DNA of 64,000 nt from Actinoallomurus soli (lineage in GTDB: Bacteria > Actinomycetota > Actinomycetes > Streptosporangiales > Streptosporangiaceae), in NCBI RefSeq assembly GCF_024055715.1, contig NZ_JAMXMV010000018.1:1-64000 (forward strand). Reading direction: 5' to 3'. Positions 35,071 through 44,400 of this stretch are shown piece after piece (positions within the stretch are counted from its first letter, which is position 1; every line of letters starts with the position of its first letter). The position numbers and the translations under genes were made by a program. Under the pieces are notes generated by a model. That model worked only from the letters and a program-made list of their open reading frames with translations, had not been told where the DNA came from and made no database searches.

Positions 35071-35418
35071 GTGCAGACGGTCGAGGTCACGGGTGAGTCG
35101 ATGCTGCCGGTCCTGCGGCCCGGCGACTGGCTCCTCGTACGCCGCGGCACCCGCCTCGCCCCCGGCCACATCGTCGTCGCCCGCCATCCCCGCGAGGCCC
35201 GGCTGATCGTCAAGCGGGTGGCCTGGCGCGACCGCGACGGGTGGTGGCTGGAGAGCGACAACCAGCGGGCCCCCGGACGGCAGGACAGCTGGGACTTCGG
35301 CGCCGTGCCGGACGATCTGATCGTCGGGCGCGTCATCGCGCGCTACTGGCCACGCCCCTCCGTACGGCTCCGCGCGCCCCGGCGAGGCCGGAGCGCGCGG
35401 ACACGGGACGACGCGTAG
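35071..35418 (+). CDS. sodX: Nickel SOD maturation protease SodX
   Basis: A 115-residue S26-type signal-peptidase-like protease. The nucleophile is the Ser of GESMLPVLRPGD and the base is the Lys in LIVKRVAWRD. It has no TM anchor, fitting cytosolic removal of the SodN leader. GTG 35071 has GAGAGG eight bases upstream; GTG 35062 is the alternative. It is divergent from sodN and converges on the amino-acid ABC ATPase with a four-base gap. Confidence 0.93.
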   Translation: MQTVEVTGESMLPVLRPGDWLLVRRGTRLAPGHIVVARHPREARLIVKRVAWRDRDGWWLESDNQRAPGRQDSWDFGAVPDDLIVGRVIARYWPRPSVRLRAPRRGRSARTRDDA

Positions 35419-35422
35419 AACC

Positions 35423-36205
35423 TCAGAGCACCTTGGACAGGAAGTTCTGGGTGCGCTCGTGCTGCGGCTCGGTGAGCACCTCGCGGGGGTCGCCCTCCTC
35501 CACGACGACGCCGCCGTCCATGAAGACCAGCGAATCGCCGACCTCACGGGCGAAGCCCATCTCGTGGGTCACCACGACCATGGTCATGCCGTCCTCCGCG
35601 AGCCGCCGCATGACGTCGAGGACGTCACCGACCAGCTCGGGGTCGAGCGCGCTGGTCGGCTCGTCGAACAGCATCAGCTTCGGCTCCATCGCCAGCGCCC
35701 GGGCGATGGCCACACGCTGCTGCTGGCCGCCGGACAGCTGCGACGGGTAGCTGTCCACCTTCTCGGACAGCCCCACCTGATCGAGGAGCCCGAGCGCCCG
35801 CTCCCGTACGACCTGGCGGGGCTCGCCCTTGACCCGGACCGGCGCCTCCATGATGTTCTGCAGGGCCGTCATGTGCGGGAACAGGTTGAACCGCTGGAAC
35901 ACCATGCCGATGTCCCGGCGCTGCGCGGCGACCTCCTTCTCGTGCATCTCGTGCAGCTTGTCGCCGCGCTGCCGGTAGCCGACGAGGTGCCCGTCCACCC
36001 AGAGCCGCCCCGCGTCGATCTTCTCGAGGTGGTTGATGCAGCGCAGGAACGTCGACTTGCCGGAACCGGACGGGCCGATGACGCACATCACCTGACCGCT
36101 GCGGACCTCCAGGTCGATGCCGCGCAGGATGTGCAGGCGGCCGAAGTACTTGTGGACGCCCTCGGCCTTGACCATCACGTCGTTCGCCGGTGCGTTCTCC
36201 GTCAT
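35423..36205 (-). CDS. Polar amino acid ABC transporter ATP-binding protein
   Basis: A 260-residue GlnQ/HisP-type ATPase. Walker A is GPSGSGKST, the Q loop follows at [13 protein letters not shown], the signature is LSGGQQQR and Walker [15 protein letters not shown]. It powers uptake by the permease gene, whose stop overlaps its ATG by four bases. The specificity is probably a polar amino acid such as glutamate, glutamine or arginine; the sequence does not settle which. Confidence 0.94.
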   Translation of the reverse strand: MTENAPANDVMVKAEGVHKYFGRLHILRGIDLEVRSGQVMCVIGPSGSGKSTFLRCINHLEKIDAGRLWVDGHLVGYRQRGDKLHEMHEKEVAAQRRDIGMVFQRFNLFPHMTALQNIMEAPVRVKGEPRQVVRERALGLLDQVGLSEKVDSYPSQLSGGQQQRVAIARALAMEPKLMLFDEPTSALDPELVGDVLDVMRRLAEDGMTMVVVTHEMGFAREVGDSLVFMDGGVVVEEGDPREVLTEPQHERTQNFLSKVL

Positions 36206-37164
36206 GCGGACCCCTCCTGTACGGCCGGGGGCTTGGCGTGGAAGGTCGTCAGGTTCCGCCGCAGCCGTTGCAGCGGGGTCGGCGGCAGTTCCCGTGCGGA
36301 GCCGCGGCCGAAGTGACGTTCCAGGTAGTACTGCCCGACCGAGAGGATCGAGGTGACGATGATGTACCAGACGCTGACCACGATCAGCAGCGGGATCGTC
36401 TTGTAGTTGGCGTTGAAGATGTCCTCGCCGGCCTTCAGCAGTTCGGTGAACGCCACGGTGGAGGCGAGCGAGGTCGTCTTCAGCATCGAGATGGTCTCGT
36501 TGCCGGTCGGCGGGATGATCACGCGCATCGCCTGGGGGAGCACGATGCGCCGCATGATCTGCAGCCGCCGCATGCCCAGCGCCTGTGACGCCTCGGTCTG
36601 GCCCTCGTCCACCGACAGGATGCCCGCCCGGACGATCTCCGACATGTACGCGGCCTCGTTCAGGCCGAGGCCCAGGATCGCCGCGATGAAGGTGGTGACC
36701 AGGCTGTTGACGTCCCAGGTGATGAAGGTCGGCCCGAACGGGATGCCGAGCGAGATGTCGCCCATCAGGGACTTGATGTTGAACCAGAAGATCAGCTGGA
36801 CCAGGACGGGCGTACCGCGGAAGAACCAGATGTACAGCCAGGCCGCCGACGACATCAGCGGGTTCGCCGACAGCCGCATCAACGCCAGGATGATGCCGCC
36901 CACGATGCCGATGGCCATCGCGATGACCGTCAGCTCCAGCGTGGCGACGAGGCCCTTGAGGATGCCGCCGTCGAAGAAGAACTTCTGGAAGGTCGTCCAG
37001 TCGAGGTTCTTGTTGGTGAACAGCATGTGGACGAACATCGCGGCCAGCACGAGGATGACCGCGCCGCTCACCCACCTGCCGGGGTGCCGGACCGGCACGG
37101 CCTTGATGCTCTCAGGCCGTGCCGATCCGGTGCTGTCGATCTCGGTCACGTTCGCCTCAGCCAC
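36202..37164 (-). CDS. Polar amino acid ABC transporter permease
   Basis: A 320-residue HisM/GlnP-type permease with a long N-terminal cytoplasmic segment and about five to six TM helices. The EAA loop is [20 protein letters not shown], then the [18 protein letters not shown] segment characteristic of the family. A single permease gene implies a homodimer. Its start overlaps the stop of the first binding-protein gene region by a few bases. Confidence 0.93.
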   Translation of the reverse strand: MAEANVTEIDSTGSARPESIKAVPVRHPGRWVSGAVILVLAAMFVHMLFTNKNLDWTTFQKFFFDGGILKGLVATLELTVIAMAIGIVGGIILALMRLSANPLMSSAAWLYIWFFRGTPVLVQLIFWFNIKSLMGDISLGIPFGPTFITWDVNSLVTTFIAAILGLGLNEAAYMSEIVRAGILSVDEGQTEASQALGMRRLQIMRRIVLPQAMRVIIPPTGNETISMLKTTSLASTVAFTELLKAGEDIFNANYKTIPLLIVVSVWYIIVTSILSVGQYYLERHFGRGSARELPPTPLQRLRRNLTTFHAKPPAVQEGSA

Positions 37165-38053
37165 TCGCCCCGTTGACCTTCGGGTCGGTCAGGGCACCCG
37201 CGGAGATGCCCCACTTCTCGGTCAGCTGCTTGTAGGTGCCGTCCGTGATCAGGTCCTTGACGGCCTTCAGGATCCCGTCCCGCAGGTCGTTCTCGTTCTT
37301 CGGGACCGCGATGCCGTACGGGGCCGTGTCGTAGGCGTTGCCGGCGATGACGAACTTGCCGCCGGACTCCTTGGCGGCGTAGGCGGCGACCGGCGAGTCG
37401 GCCAGCACGGCGTCGGCGCGGCCGGCGCCGAGGGCCAGGTTGGCGGCGTTCTGGTCGTCCAGCGAGATCTTCGTCGGAGCCGGCTTGCCGCCCTGCTTGC
37501 ACTTGTCGAGGCGCGCGCCGGCGTCGGGCTTGGCCGCGGACTTCGGCGTGAGCTCGTCCTCCTGCGTCGTGCCCTTCTCGACGGCGATCTTCTTGCCGCA
37601 CAGCGACAGGTCGTCCGGGCTGAGCTTCTCGGGGTTGCCGGCCTTGACCATCAGGCCGGTGCCCGCCGTGAAGTACGTGACGAAGTCGAAGCTGGCCTCA
37701 CGCTGCTTGTTGTCGGTGAAGGACGACATGCCGACGTCGTACTTCTTGCTCTGCAGCGCGGGGAGGATGTTGTCGAACTTGACGTCCTGGAACTCCGCGG
37801 TGACGCCGAGCTTCTTGGCGATCGCGGTGCCGAGGTCGACGTCGAACCCGACGATCTGGCCGTTCTGCTTGAACTCGTTCGGGGCGTAGGACGCATCGGT
37901 GGCGATGACGATCTTGCCGTTCTTCTTGATCGTATCGAGTGCGCTCTTGCTGCCCCGGGAGGTCGTCTTGGCGTTACAGGCGGACAGGGCGACGGCGGCC
38001 GCCAGGACCGAGATGCCCGCCCCGATGGCGTGACGGCGAAGACCGCTGTGCAC
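37157..38053 (-). CDS. Amino acid ABC transporter substrate-binding lipoprotein
   Basis: A 298-residue family 3 solute-binding protein. The signal ends in a lipobox-like LSAC, then KIVIATDASYAPNEFKQNGQ, IVGFDVDLGTAIAKKLGV and the PYGIAVPKNENDLRDGILKA segment line the ligand cleft. GTG 38053 follows GGAGGA. Two extra Cys residues (SLCGKKIA, DKCKQG) may form a disulfide, also present in the next paralogue. Together with permease and ATPase it makes a complete importer. Confidence 0.94.
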   Translation of the reverse strand: MHSGLRRHAIGAGISVLAAAVALSACNAKTTSRGSKSALDTIKKNGKIVIATDASYAPNEFKQNGQIVGFDVDLGTAIAKKLGVTAEFQDVKFDNILPALQSKKYDVGMSSFTDNKQREASFDFVTYFTAGTGLMVKAGNPEKLSPDDLSLCGKKIAVEKGTTQEDELTPKSAAKPDAGARLDKCKQGGKPAPTKISLDDQNAANLALGAGRADAVLADSPVAAYAAKESGGKFVIAGNAYDTAPYGIAVPKNENDLRDGILKAVKDLITDGTYKQLTEKWGISAGALTDPKVNGASG

Positions 38054-38195
38054 GGCGTCCTCCTCCAGGCTTACGGGGCGGTCACGCCCCGGTCGATTGC
38101 ACGGTGGTTGTGCGACATCTTGGCGCAACCCCGTCCGAAGTGCGATTACTGCCTTGAAACAATCCCACAACGGCCGGACGATCTTCGGGCAGGTC

Positions 38196-39083
38196 TCAGC
38201 TCGCCGCCGCGTTGACCTTGGGCCCGCGCACGGCCCCCGCGGAGATGCCCCACCTGTCGGTGAGCTGGCGGTAGACGCCGCCGTCGATCAGGTCCTTGAC
38301 CGCTTTGAACACCGCGTCCCGCAGGTCGTCGTGGTGCTTGGGGATCGCGATCCCGTACAGCGCGTCGCCGTACGGCTGCCCCGACGTTTCGAAGCGGCCG
38401 GCGGACTGCTTCGCGCCGTAGATCACGGACGGCGTGTCGGCGAGCACGCCGTCGGCGCGCCCCTTGGCGAGGGCGGCGTTGGCGGCGGACTGGTCGTCGA
38501 ACGAGAGCCGGATGGGCGCGGGCCTCCGGGCGTTCTTGCACGCGCCCAGGCGCGAGCCGGCGTCCGGCTCGGCCGCGCTGGCGGGCGTGAGCTCCTCCTC
38601 CTGCGTCGTTCCCCTCTCCACGGCGATCCGCCGACCGCACAGGGACAGGCCGTCGGGCCGCAGCCGTTTCGGATTGCCCTTTCGGACCAGCAGCATCGTG
38701 CCCGCGGACAGGTACGTCACGAAATCGAGCCGGCTCTCCCTTTCCCGCGTGTCAGTGAACGAGGAGAGGCTGAGGTCGTACTTGCCCTCGGTCAGCGCGG
38801 GCAAGATCGACTCGAATTCCATGTCCTGAAACTGCGGTTGAACGCCCAGTTTCCGGGCGATCGCGGTGCCCAGGTCGATGTCGAAGCCCACGATCCGTCC
38901 GTCCTGCTTGAACTCGTTCGGCGGATACAGGGCATCGGTCGCGATGACGATCTTTCCGGCCTTCCGTACGCGGCCCAGGGCGCCTGCGGGATCGGCGTCC
39001 CGGCAGGCCGAGAGGGCGGAGGCCGTCGTGAGGGCGGTGAGGGCCGCCGCGATCAGGCGGCGGGCGAAGGGACGGGGACGCAG
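38196..39083 (-). CDS. Second, paralogous substrate-binding lipoprotein (probable CTG start)
   Basis: A protein of about 295 residues colinear with the previous gene product (KIVIATDALYPPNEFKQDGR, IVGFDIDLGTAIARKLGV, YGIAIPKHHDDLRDAVFKA), with the same Cys pair. The signal RPRPFARRLIAAALTALTTA ends in ALSAC. No ATG, GTG or TTG fits this N-terminus: the codon that starts it is CTG at 39083, with GGAGGA directly upstream, so I propose CTG initiation; farther GTG/ATG codons would add a Pro-rich tail. It is a tandem duplication that may widen substrate range. Confidence 0.85.
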   Translation of the reverse strand: MRPRPFARRLIAAALTALTTASALSACRDADPAGALGRVRKAGKIVIATDALYPPNEFKQDGRIVGFDIDLGTAIARKLGVQPQFQDMEFESILPALTEGKYDLSLSSFTDTRERESRLDFVTYLSAGTMLLVRKGNPKRLRPDGLSLCGRRIAVERGTTQEEELTPASAAEPDAGSRLGACKNARRPAPIRLSFDDQSAANAALAKGRADGVLADTPSVIYGAKQSAGRFETSGQPYGDALYGIAIPKHHDDLRDAVFKAVKDLIDGGVYRQLTDRWGISAGAVRGPKVNAAAS

Positions 39084-39358
39084 TGCTCCTCCTCGGGGCG
39101 GAGGCGGGGGGACGTACGGGGGAGTCGGACGACATCTTGGCCTACTCCCACCCGGATCGTGATCAAGATTGACACGAATGGATAACGGGCGATGTCTTGT
39201 CTCACACATTGCGCCCCGCTGACTGCCGAGCGCCGTAGGGTGTGGGACCATTGGTCGACGGGTGACCCCCGTACACATCGAGAGACGGCCGCGCTGTCCA
39301 TTGACCCGGAGGCAAATGCGGTCGTCTGCCCGTATTTCCACTAGTAGCAGGGGTCGCT

Positions 39359-40543
39359 GTGGCCGTTGAGCCTGTCGAACCGCACAATTACGACGATGAT
39401 CCGGCCTTCGCGTTGCACCGCGGAGGCAAGCTCGAGGTCCGTTCCACCGTCCAGGTCCGGGACAACGACGACCTCGCCCTGGCGTACACCCCCGGTGTGG
39501 CGCGCGTGTGCTCCGCGATCGCGGAGAGGCCCGAGCTCTCCTACGACTACACCTGGACCTCCAAGGTCGTGGCCGTCATCACCGACGGCACCGCCGTGCT
39601 CGGCCTCGGCGACATCGGCCCGGCCGCGGCCATGCCGGTGATGGAGGGCAAGGCGCTGCTGTTCAAGGAGTTCGCCGGAGTCGACTCCGTGCCCATCTGC
39701 CTCGACTGCACCGACACGGACGAGCTGGTCGAGACGATCATCCGTCTCGCGCCCAGCTTCGGGGGCATCAACCTGGAGGACATCAGCGCGCCGCGCTGCT
39801 TCGAGATCGAGGACCGGCTGCGCGAGGCCCTCGACATCCCCGTGTTCCACGACGACCAGCACGGCACCGCGATCGTGGCGCTGGCCGCGCTGCGCAACGC
39901 GTCGCGCCTCATCGGCAGACCCCTGTCGAAGATGCGCGCGGTCGTGGCCGGGGCCGGTGCCTCCGGAGTGGCCGTGTCCCGCATCCTGCTGAACGCCGGG
40001 ATCGGGGACCTCGCCCTCTCCGACAGCAAGGGCCTGATCCACGAGGGCCGCGAGGGACTGAACCCGATCAAGCGGGCGCTCGCCCGTGAGACCAACCGCG
40101 CCGGGCTCAAGGGCTCCACCGAGGACGCCCTGCACGGCGCCGACGTCTTCATCGGCCTGTCGGGCGCCACCATCCCGGAGGACTGCCTCGACGTGATGGC
40201 CGAGGACGCCGTCGTGTTCGCGCTGTCCAACCCGGAGCCGGAGATCCACCCGGAGATCGCCCGGCGGCACGCCCGCGTGGTCGCGACGGGGCGGAGCGAC
40301 TTCCCCAACCAGATCAACAACGTGCTGGCGTTCCCCGGGGTGTTCCGCGGGGCCCTCGACGTCCGCGCGCACACGATCACGGAGGGGATGAAGCTCGCGG
40401 CGGCCGGCGCGCTGGCCGACGTGGTCGGCGACGACCTGTCCGAGGACTACGTCATCCCGAGTCCCTTCGACGAGCGCGTCGCGCCCGCCGTCACCCAGGC
40501 GGTCGCCGACCAGGCCCGCAAGGACGGCGTCGCCCGACTCTGA
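39359..40543 (+). CDS. NAD(P)-dependent malic enzyme
   Basis: A 394-residue malic enzyme of the short bacterial type that converts malate to pyruvate and CO2. Marks are the catalytic Tyr in YTPGVARVCSAI, TSKVVAVITDGTAVLGLGDI, FHDDQHGTAIVALAAL for metal binding and the cofactor loop VVAGAGASGVAVSRI. GTG 39359 lies seven bases after AGCAGGGG. It lacks the phosphotransacetylase-like C-terminal domain of MaeB, so it is the stand-alone form. Confidence 0.94.
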   Translation: MAVEPVEPHNYDDDPAFALHRGGKLEVRSTVQVRDNDDLALAYTPGVARVCSAIAERPELSYDYTWTSKVVAVITDGTAVLGLGDIGPAAAMPVMEGKALLFKEFAGVDSVPICLDCTDTDELVETIIRLAPSFGGINLEDISAPRCFEIEDRLREALDIPVFHDDQHGTAIVALAALRNASRLIGRPLSKMRAVVAGAGASGVAVSRILLNAGIGDLALSDSKGLIHEGREGLNPIKRALARETNRAGLKGSTEDALHGADVFIGLSGATIPEDCLDVMAEDAVVFALSNPEPEIHPEIARRHARVVATGRSDFPNQINNVLAFPGVFRGALDVRAHTITEGMKLAAAGALADVVGDDLSEDYVIPSPFDERVAPAVTQAVADQARKDGVARL

Positions 40544-40555
40544 CCCACCCGCACC

Positions 40556-40591
40556 GCGGCCCGCGCACCTCACCCAAGGCGCGCGGGCCGC
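40556..40591 (+). terminator. Terminator of the malic enzyme gene
   Basis: GCGGCCCGCGC (40556-40566) and GCGCGGGCCGC (40581-40591) form an 11-bp stem with a 14-base loop 13 bases after the stop codon, followed by TGCACGTTT. Confidence 0.75.
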
Positions 40592-40651
40592 TGCACGTTT
40601 CAGCCAACCGTGACTTCGTACAGTGATTAATAAGAAACCGATTGTGATCAT

Positions 40652-40667
40652 TGACATCTTTATGTCA
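40652..40667. promoter_or_regulatory. Operator-like palindrome TGACAT-CTTT-ATGTCA
   Basis: A perfect 6-4-6 inverted repeat lies 19 bases before the VapB start and overlaps a TTGACA-like -35 element at 40651-40656. Ribbon-helix-helix antitoxins bind such repeats, so this is the likely site of VapBC autorepression. Confidence 0.68.
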
Positions 40668-40686
40668 CGCTGCCGACACTGAAGGC

Positions 40687-40971
40687 ATGCGGAGGACGAC
40701 GGTGCGGATCGACGATCAGCTACTCGCGGACGCCAAAGCGTTCGCGGCCCAGCAGCATCGCAGCCTGAATTCGGTCATCGAGGATGCGCTGCGTCAACTG
40801 TTGCGGCGTGCGGACGCTTCCTCTCGAGAGCCCGCCGCGTTCCCCACGTACGGCGGCACCGGACCGGCCAGACCCGATATCGACCTGAACGATCCTCGCG
40901 TACTCAAGAGTCTCATGTACGAAGAGGAAGACGAGGACTACAGGACGCGAGCCCGTGATGTGGCTGGTTGA
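40687..40971 (+). CDS. vapB: VapB-type ribbon-helix-helix antitoxin
   Basis: A 94-residue protein with an N-terminal ribbon-helix-helix (RRTTVRIDDQLLADAKAFAA, HRSLNSVIEDALRQLLRR) and an acidic tail (EEEDEDYRTRARD) that would wrap the toxin. ATG 40687 follows the palindrome. The toxin gene begins inside its 3' end, giving coupled synthesis. Codon use is less GC3-biased than the flanking core genes, suggesting acquisition. Confidence 0.88.
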   Translation: MRRTTVRIDDQLLADAKAFAAQQHRSLNSVIEDALRQLLRRADASSREPAAFPTYGGTGPARPDIDLNDPRVLKSLMYEEEDEDYRTRARDVAG

Positions 40972-41386
40972 TGTCAACGTCCTGGTGTACGCCCATCGCC
41001 CGGATATGGCCGATCACGAGCGGTATCGGGGCTGGCTGTTCGAGATGATGGACGGCCCAGAACCCTTCGCGGTGTCAGACCTCGTACTGAGTGGGTTCGT
41101 TCGGGTGGTGACGAATCGCCGCATCTACAAAGACCCAACTCCACTCACTATGGCGTTGGCCGCCGTGTCCACTCTTCGCAACCGGTCGAACTGTGTCCCT
41201 CTCGTACCGGGTCCGCGTAACTGGGCCATCTTCACTGAACTCTGTGAGAAGACCGGCGCCAACGGCAACGACGTGGCGGATGCCTATCACGCCGCCCTCG
41301 CCATCGAGCATGGGTGCGAGTTCATCACCACGGACAAAGGCTTCAGCCGGTTTCCGGGGTTGCGGTGGCGGTGTCCCCTCGACTGA
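40958..41386 (+). CDS. vapC: VapC-type PIN-domain toxin
   Basis: A 142-residue PIN-domain ribonuclease. Acidic site residues are seen in MWLVDVNVLVYAHRPD, NDVADAYHAALAIEHG and FITTDKGFSRFPGLRW; the DLVLSGFVRVVTN segment places it with the VapC group whose members typically read DLVLxGFxRIVTNPRIF. It should cleave tRNA or rRNA when released from VapB. ATG 40958 overlaps the antitoxin; GTG 40955 is one codon earlier. Confidence 0.88.
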   Translation: MWLVDVNVLVYAHRPDMADHERYRGWLFEMMDGPEPFAVSDLVLSGFVRVVTNRRIYKDPTPLTMALAAVSTLRNRSNCVPLVPGPRNWAIFTELCEKTGANGNDVADAYHAALAIEHGCEFITTDKGFSRFPGLRWRCPLD

Positions 41387-41418
41387 TCGTCTGGGGAGGG
41401 GCGGGTTAGGCTGCGGGC

Positions 41419-42387
41419 ATGTTCGCCGTCACTGCCGCACGCATCGATGCCGACGATCCGCTGAACGCGCTGGAGCTGGGGGATCGTCCCGAGCCGACGG
41501 TGCCCGAGGGGTGGACGACCGTCACCGTCAAGGCGGCCGCGCTCAACCATCACGACGTCTGGACCCTCCGCGGTGTCGGGATCCGGGAGGACCGGCTGCC
41601 GATCGTCCTGGGCTGTGACGCGGCAGGGATCGACGAGGACGGCAACGAGGTGATCGTTCATTCCGTCATCGGCGATCCGGAGCGGGGCGGCGGCGATGAG
41701 ACGCTCGATCCGAAGCGCTCCCTGCTGTCGGAGTCCTATGACGGCACGTTCGCGGAGAAGGTCGCGGTGCCGCGCCGCAACCTGGTGTCCAAGCCCGCCT
41801 CGATCTCGTTCGAGGAGGCGGCCTGCCTGCCGACCGCGTGGCTGACCGCGTACCGGATGCTCTTCGACAAGGCCGGGCTGCAGCCCGGATCGACCATCCT
41901 GGTCCAGGGCGCGGGCGGCGGGGTCGCCACCGCGCTGATCGCGCTCGGAGCGGCGGCCGGTTACCGCGTCTGGGCCACCAGCCGTACCGAGGAGAAGCGC
42001 GAGCGGGCCCTCGGACTGGGCGCCGACCAGGTCTTCGAGTCCGGGGCGCGGCTGCCCGAGCGGGTCGACGCGGTGATGGAGACCGTGGGCCAGGCCACCT
42101 GGTCGCACTCCCTGAAGTCCCTGCGCCCCGGCGGGCGGATCGTCGTGTCCGGCGCGACCAGCGGCCAGGCGCCGCCGGCCGAGCTGAGCCGCGTGTTCTT
42201 CCTGCAGCTGTCGGTGGTGGGCTCCACGATGGGCACCCGGGACCAGCTCGTACGGCTGGCGCGCTTCCTCGACAAGACCGGCGTGCGCCCGCGGATCGAC
42301 CGCGCCATCCCGCTGAGCCAGGCACGCGACGGTTTCGCCGCGATGATCGAGGGCGACGTCTTCGGGAAGATCGTCTTCACCGTGTGA
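41419..42387 (+). CDS. Zinc-free quinone oxidoreductase/alcohol dehydrogenase family
   Basis: A 322-residue medium-chain dehydrogenase. The N-terminal catalytic fold has AALNHHDVWTLRGVG and LPIVLGCDAAGID; the structural zinc Cys cluster is absent. The cofactor domain has STILVQGAGGGVATALIALG and RVWATSRTEEKRE, implying NADPH use. It is of the quinone oxidoreductase type. It converges on the first radical SAM gene of the RiPP cluster with 22 bases between stops and probably marks the cluster border. Confidence 0.88.
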   Translation: MFAVTAARIDADDPLNALELGDRPEPTVPEGWTTVTVKAAALNHHDVWTLRGVGIREDRLPIVLGCDAAGIDEDGNEVIVHSVIGDPERGGGDETLDPKRSLLSESYDGTFAEKVAVPRRNLVSKPASISFEEAACLPTAWLTAYRMLFDKAGLQPGSTILVQGAGGGVATALIALGAAAGYRVWATSRTEEKRERALGLGADQVFESGARLPERVDAVMETVGQATWSHSLKSLRPGGRIVVSGATSGQAPPAELSRVFFLQLSVVGSTMGTRDQLVRLARFLDKTGVRPRIDRAIPLSQARDGFAAMIEGDVFGKIVFTV

Positions 42388-42409
42388 TTGGTCTTAGGAC
42401 CACTTCCGG

Positions 42410-44320
42410 CTACCAGCCGGGGTTCCCCGGCAGCGCCAGCGAGAGGTACTTGTCGTCTTCGGAGACCATCACGCCCAACCGGCAGCAGTCGTCCAGGAAG
42501 GCGGCGACCTCGCCCAGCGACAGGTCGAATCCGCCGTCGAGCAGCGACTGGTGGACGCGCTTACCCGCGCGCGCGGTGTCGCCGCACGCCTCGTACGCCT
42601 CGGCCTGCCAGCCGTGCAGCACGGCCTTCCGCGGCCTGCCCGAACGGGTGTCGAGGATCTTCAGCCTGCCGGGCAGACGCTCGTAGAACAGCACCGGCCG
42701 GTCGCCGCTCGCCCACCTGCGCTTCCACTCCAGAGCCGCGGACGTCAGGAGCTCGTGACTGTCCGCGGAGGCGACGTCCGAGGCTTCGAAGTCGAAGAAG
42801 TAGGCGATCCGCGAGTGGTCCAGCTCGGGCGGGTAGACGTAGGCGTAGCTCGCCTGCGGGCGGACGCCGGAGATCGCGAAGGACCGGTCCGTGAAGTACG
42901 GGCTGAAGCGTTCCAGCCAGATGCCGAGCTGGCCCGTGGGCGGTTGCAGGTGATAGAGCAGCGGGACCAACTCGGCCTGTTCGGCGTAGTCCTGGTCGGT
43001 CTCGCCGGGGAAGCCGCGCAGGATGTGCCATTCGGTGGAGATGCCGTGGTAGCGCGCCCATTTCAGCAGCCGGATGTTGATGAGCTTGCTGGAGCCCTTG
43101 CGCATCAGCCCGAGAACGTGGGTGCTCAGGCTCTCGATACCGGGCTGGATCCGCCGGACGCCGGCCCGTCGCATGACCGCCAGCTGCTCCCGCGTGAGGT
43201 TCGCCTTGACCTCGAAGAACAGGTTGAGGTCCCAGCGCCGCTCCGCCAGCTCGGCGCAGAACGAGGACAGGTACGCCATGTCGAGGATGTTGTCGACCGC
43301 GTCGACGCGGTGCGTCGGATGGGCCCGGAGGAGCTGTTCCAGGTCGGCGAATGCCCGCTCGCCGGCCTTGGAGCGGTAGTTCATGCCGAGGGCGTTCAGG
43401 CCGCAGAACGTGCAGTGGTGCTTCTGCCCCCACCAGCAGCCCCGGGAGAACTCCACCAGGAGCCGCACCTCGTCCTCGCCCAGAACGCGTGACCGGTCGT
43501 GCCGCTCCAGGGCGCGGAAATAGTCGTCATAGTCGGGCGCCGGAAGGGCGTTCAGGTCGTACGTGCGCGCCGACTCGCCCACGTCATCGTGATCCGTTCC
43601 CCGGCGACGCACGCCCGGGATCGGACGGGACACGCCGGCGGCGAGGTCGTGCAGCAGCGTGGGCAGGGCGATGTCCCCCTCCCCGGACACCACGTAGTCC
43701 AGCCACGGCAGTTTCTCGGCGTAGGCGATGCCCATCCCGCCGTCGAAGTTCGCGCCACCGTAGATCAACGGCAAGTCCGGGAAGCGTTCCTTCAGCCGGC
43801 GTCCCAGCGCGAGGGAGGCGGTGTTCTGCAGGAAGGTCGAGGAGAACCCGACGGCGTCGTAGGAGGACCAGTCCGCCAGGTCGAGACAGTCGTCGATCCA
43901 GGCGGGGAGGACCTCCCGGCGATAAGTGACCAACTGGTCGGGGCCGTTCTCCAGGATCGTCGACCAGGTCTCCGGCACCTCCGGGTACTCGGCGAAGTAG
44001 TCGGCCTCCGGCCGGATGTCCCCGAAGGCGGCGTAGGAGAACAGCCACTCTCCCAACTGGTGGAACCGGTCGTCGTTCATCCGCGCGATCCGGTCGTAGA
44101 TCCGGTGGCCCAGCAGGTCGCTCAGCTCGAGGTTGAGATAGAGCACGTCGCAGTGGTGGCCGGCCCTCTTGACGATCGCCTGCAGCAGACCGCACTGGAT
44201 GGAGGGCGAGTCGACCCAGCACCACGGCATGTTGACCAGGGCCACCCGCAGGGGCCGTGACGGGGGCCCGACCAGCTCCCGGGACGGATCCTTGGGCGCC
44301 AGCGGCAGCATTCTGGTCAT
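42410..44320 (-). CDS. RiPP maturation B12-binding radical SAM enzyme 1
   Basis: A protein of about 636 residues. An N-terminal cobalamin-binding Rossmann region (LRVALVNMPWCWVDSPSIQC, then DLPLIYGGANFDGGMG and YVVSGEGDIALP) precedes the radical SAM barrel. The cluster motif is Cys295-x7-Cys303-x2-Cys306 (CWWGQKHHCTFCGLNALG), an expanded form typical of the 'RiPP maturation radical SAM protein 1' group, which C-methylate peptides. The C-terminal part (about 560-636) looks like a winged helix. Start is uncertain: GTG 44401 would overlap the upstream stop, TTG 44365 has the best ribosome site (GGAGGGAGAGG), ATG 44320 gives the tightest N-terminus. It is cotranscribed with the second enzyme, divergent from the precursors. 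Confidence 0.9.
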   Translation of the reverse strand: MTRMLPLAPKDPSRELVGPPSRPLRVALVNMPWCWVDSPSIQCGLLQAIVKRAGHHCDVLYLNLELSDLLGHRIYDRIARMNDDRFHQLGEWLFSYAAFGDIRPEADYFAEYPEVPETWSTILENGPDQLVTYRREVLPAWIDDCLDLADWSSYDAVGFSSTFLQNTASLALGRRLKERFPDLPLIYGGANFDGGMGIAYAEKLPWLDYVVSGEGDIALPTLLHDLAAGVSRPIPGVRRRGTDHDDVGESARTYDLNALPAPDYDDYFRALERHDRSRVLGEDEVRLLVEFSRGCWWGQKHHCTFCGLNALGMNYRSKAGERAFADLEQLLRAHPTHRVDAVDNILDMAYLSSFCAELAERRWDLNLFFEVKANLTREQLAVMRRAGVRRIQPGIESLSTHVLGLMRKGSSKLINIRLLKWARYHGISTEWHILRGFPGETDQDYAEQAELVPLLYHLQPPTGQLGIWLERFSPYFTDRSFAISGVRPQASYAYVYPPELDHSRIAYFFDFEASDVASADSHELLTSAALEWKRRWASGDRPVLFYERLPGRLKILDTRSGRPRKAVLHGWQAEAYEACGDTARAGKRVHQSLLDGGFDLSLGEVAAFLDDCCRLGVMVSEDDKYLSLALPGNPGW

Positions 44321-44400
44321 CGCCCCGGTTCCCGCCGGTTCACCGGCGTCGGCCCTTGGGTGCAATTTTCCCTCTCCCTCCGCGGAGAACGCCGTGACCA

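Noticed and set aside
42388-42409. A TGGTC-TTAG-GACCA palindrome resembling a DasR dre site
   Set aside because: The dre consensus has two central bases, not four, and this lies between two convergent stop codons, where regulation is unlikely.
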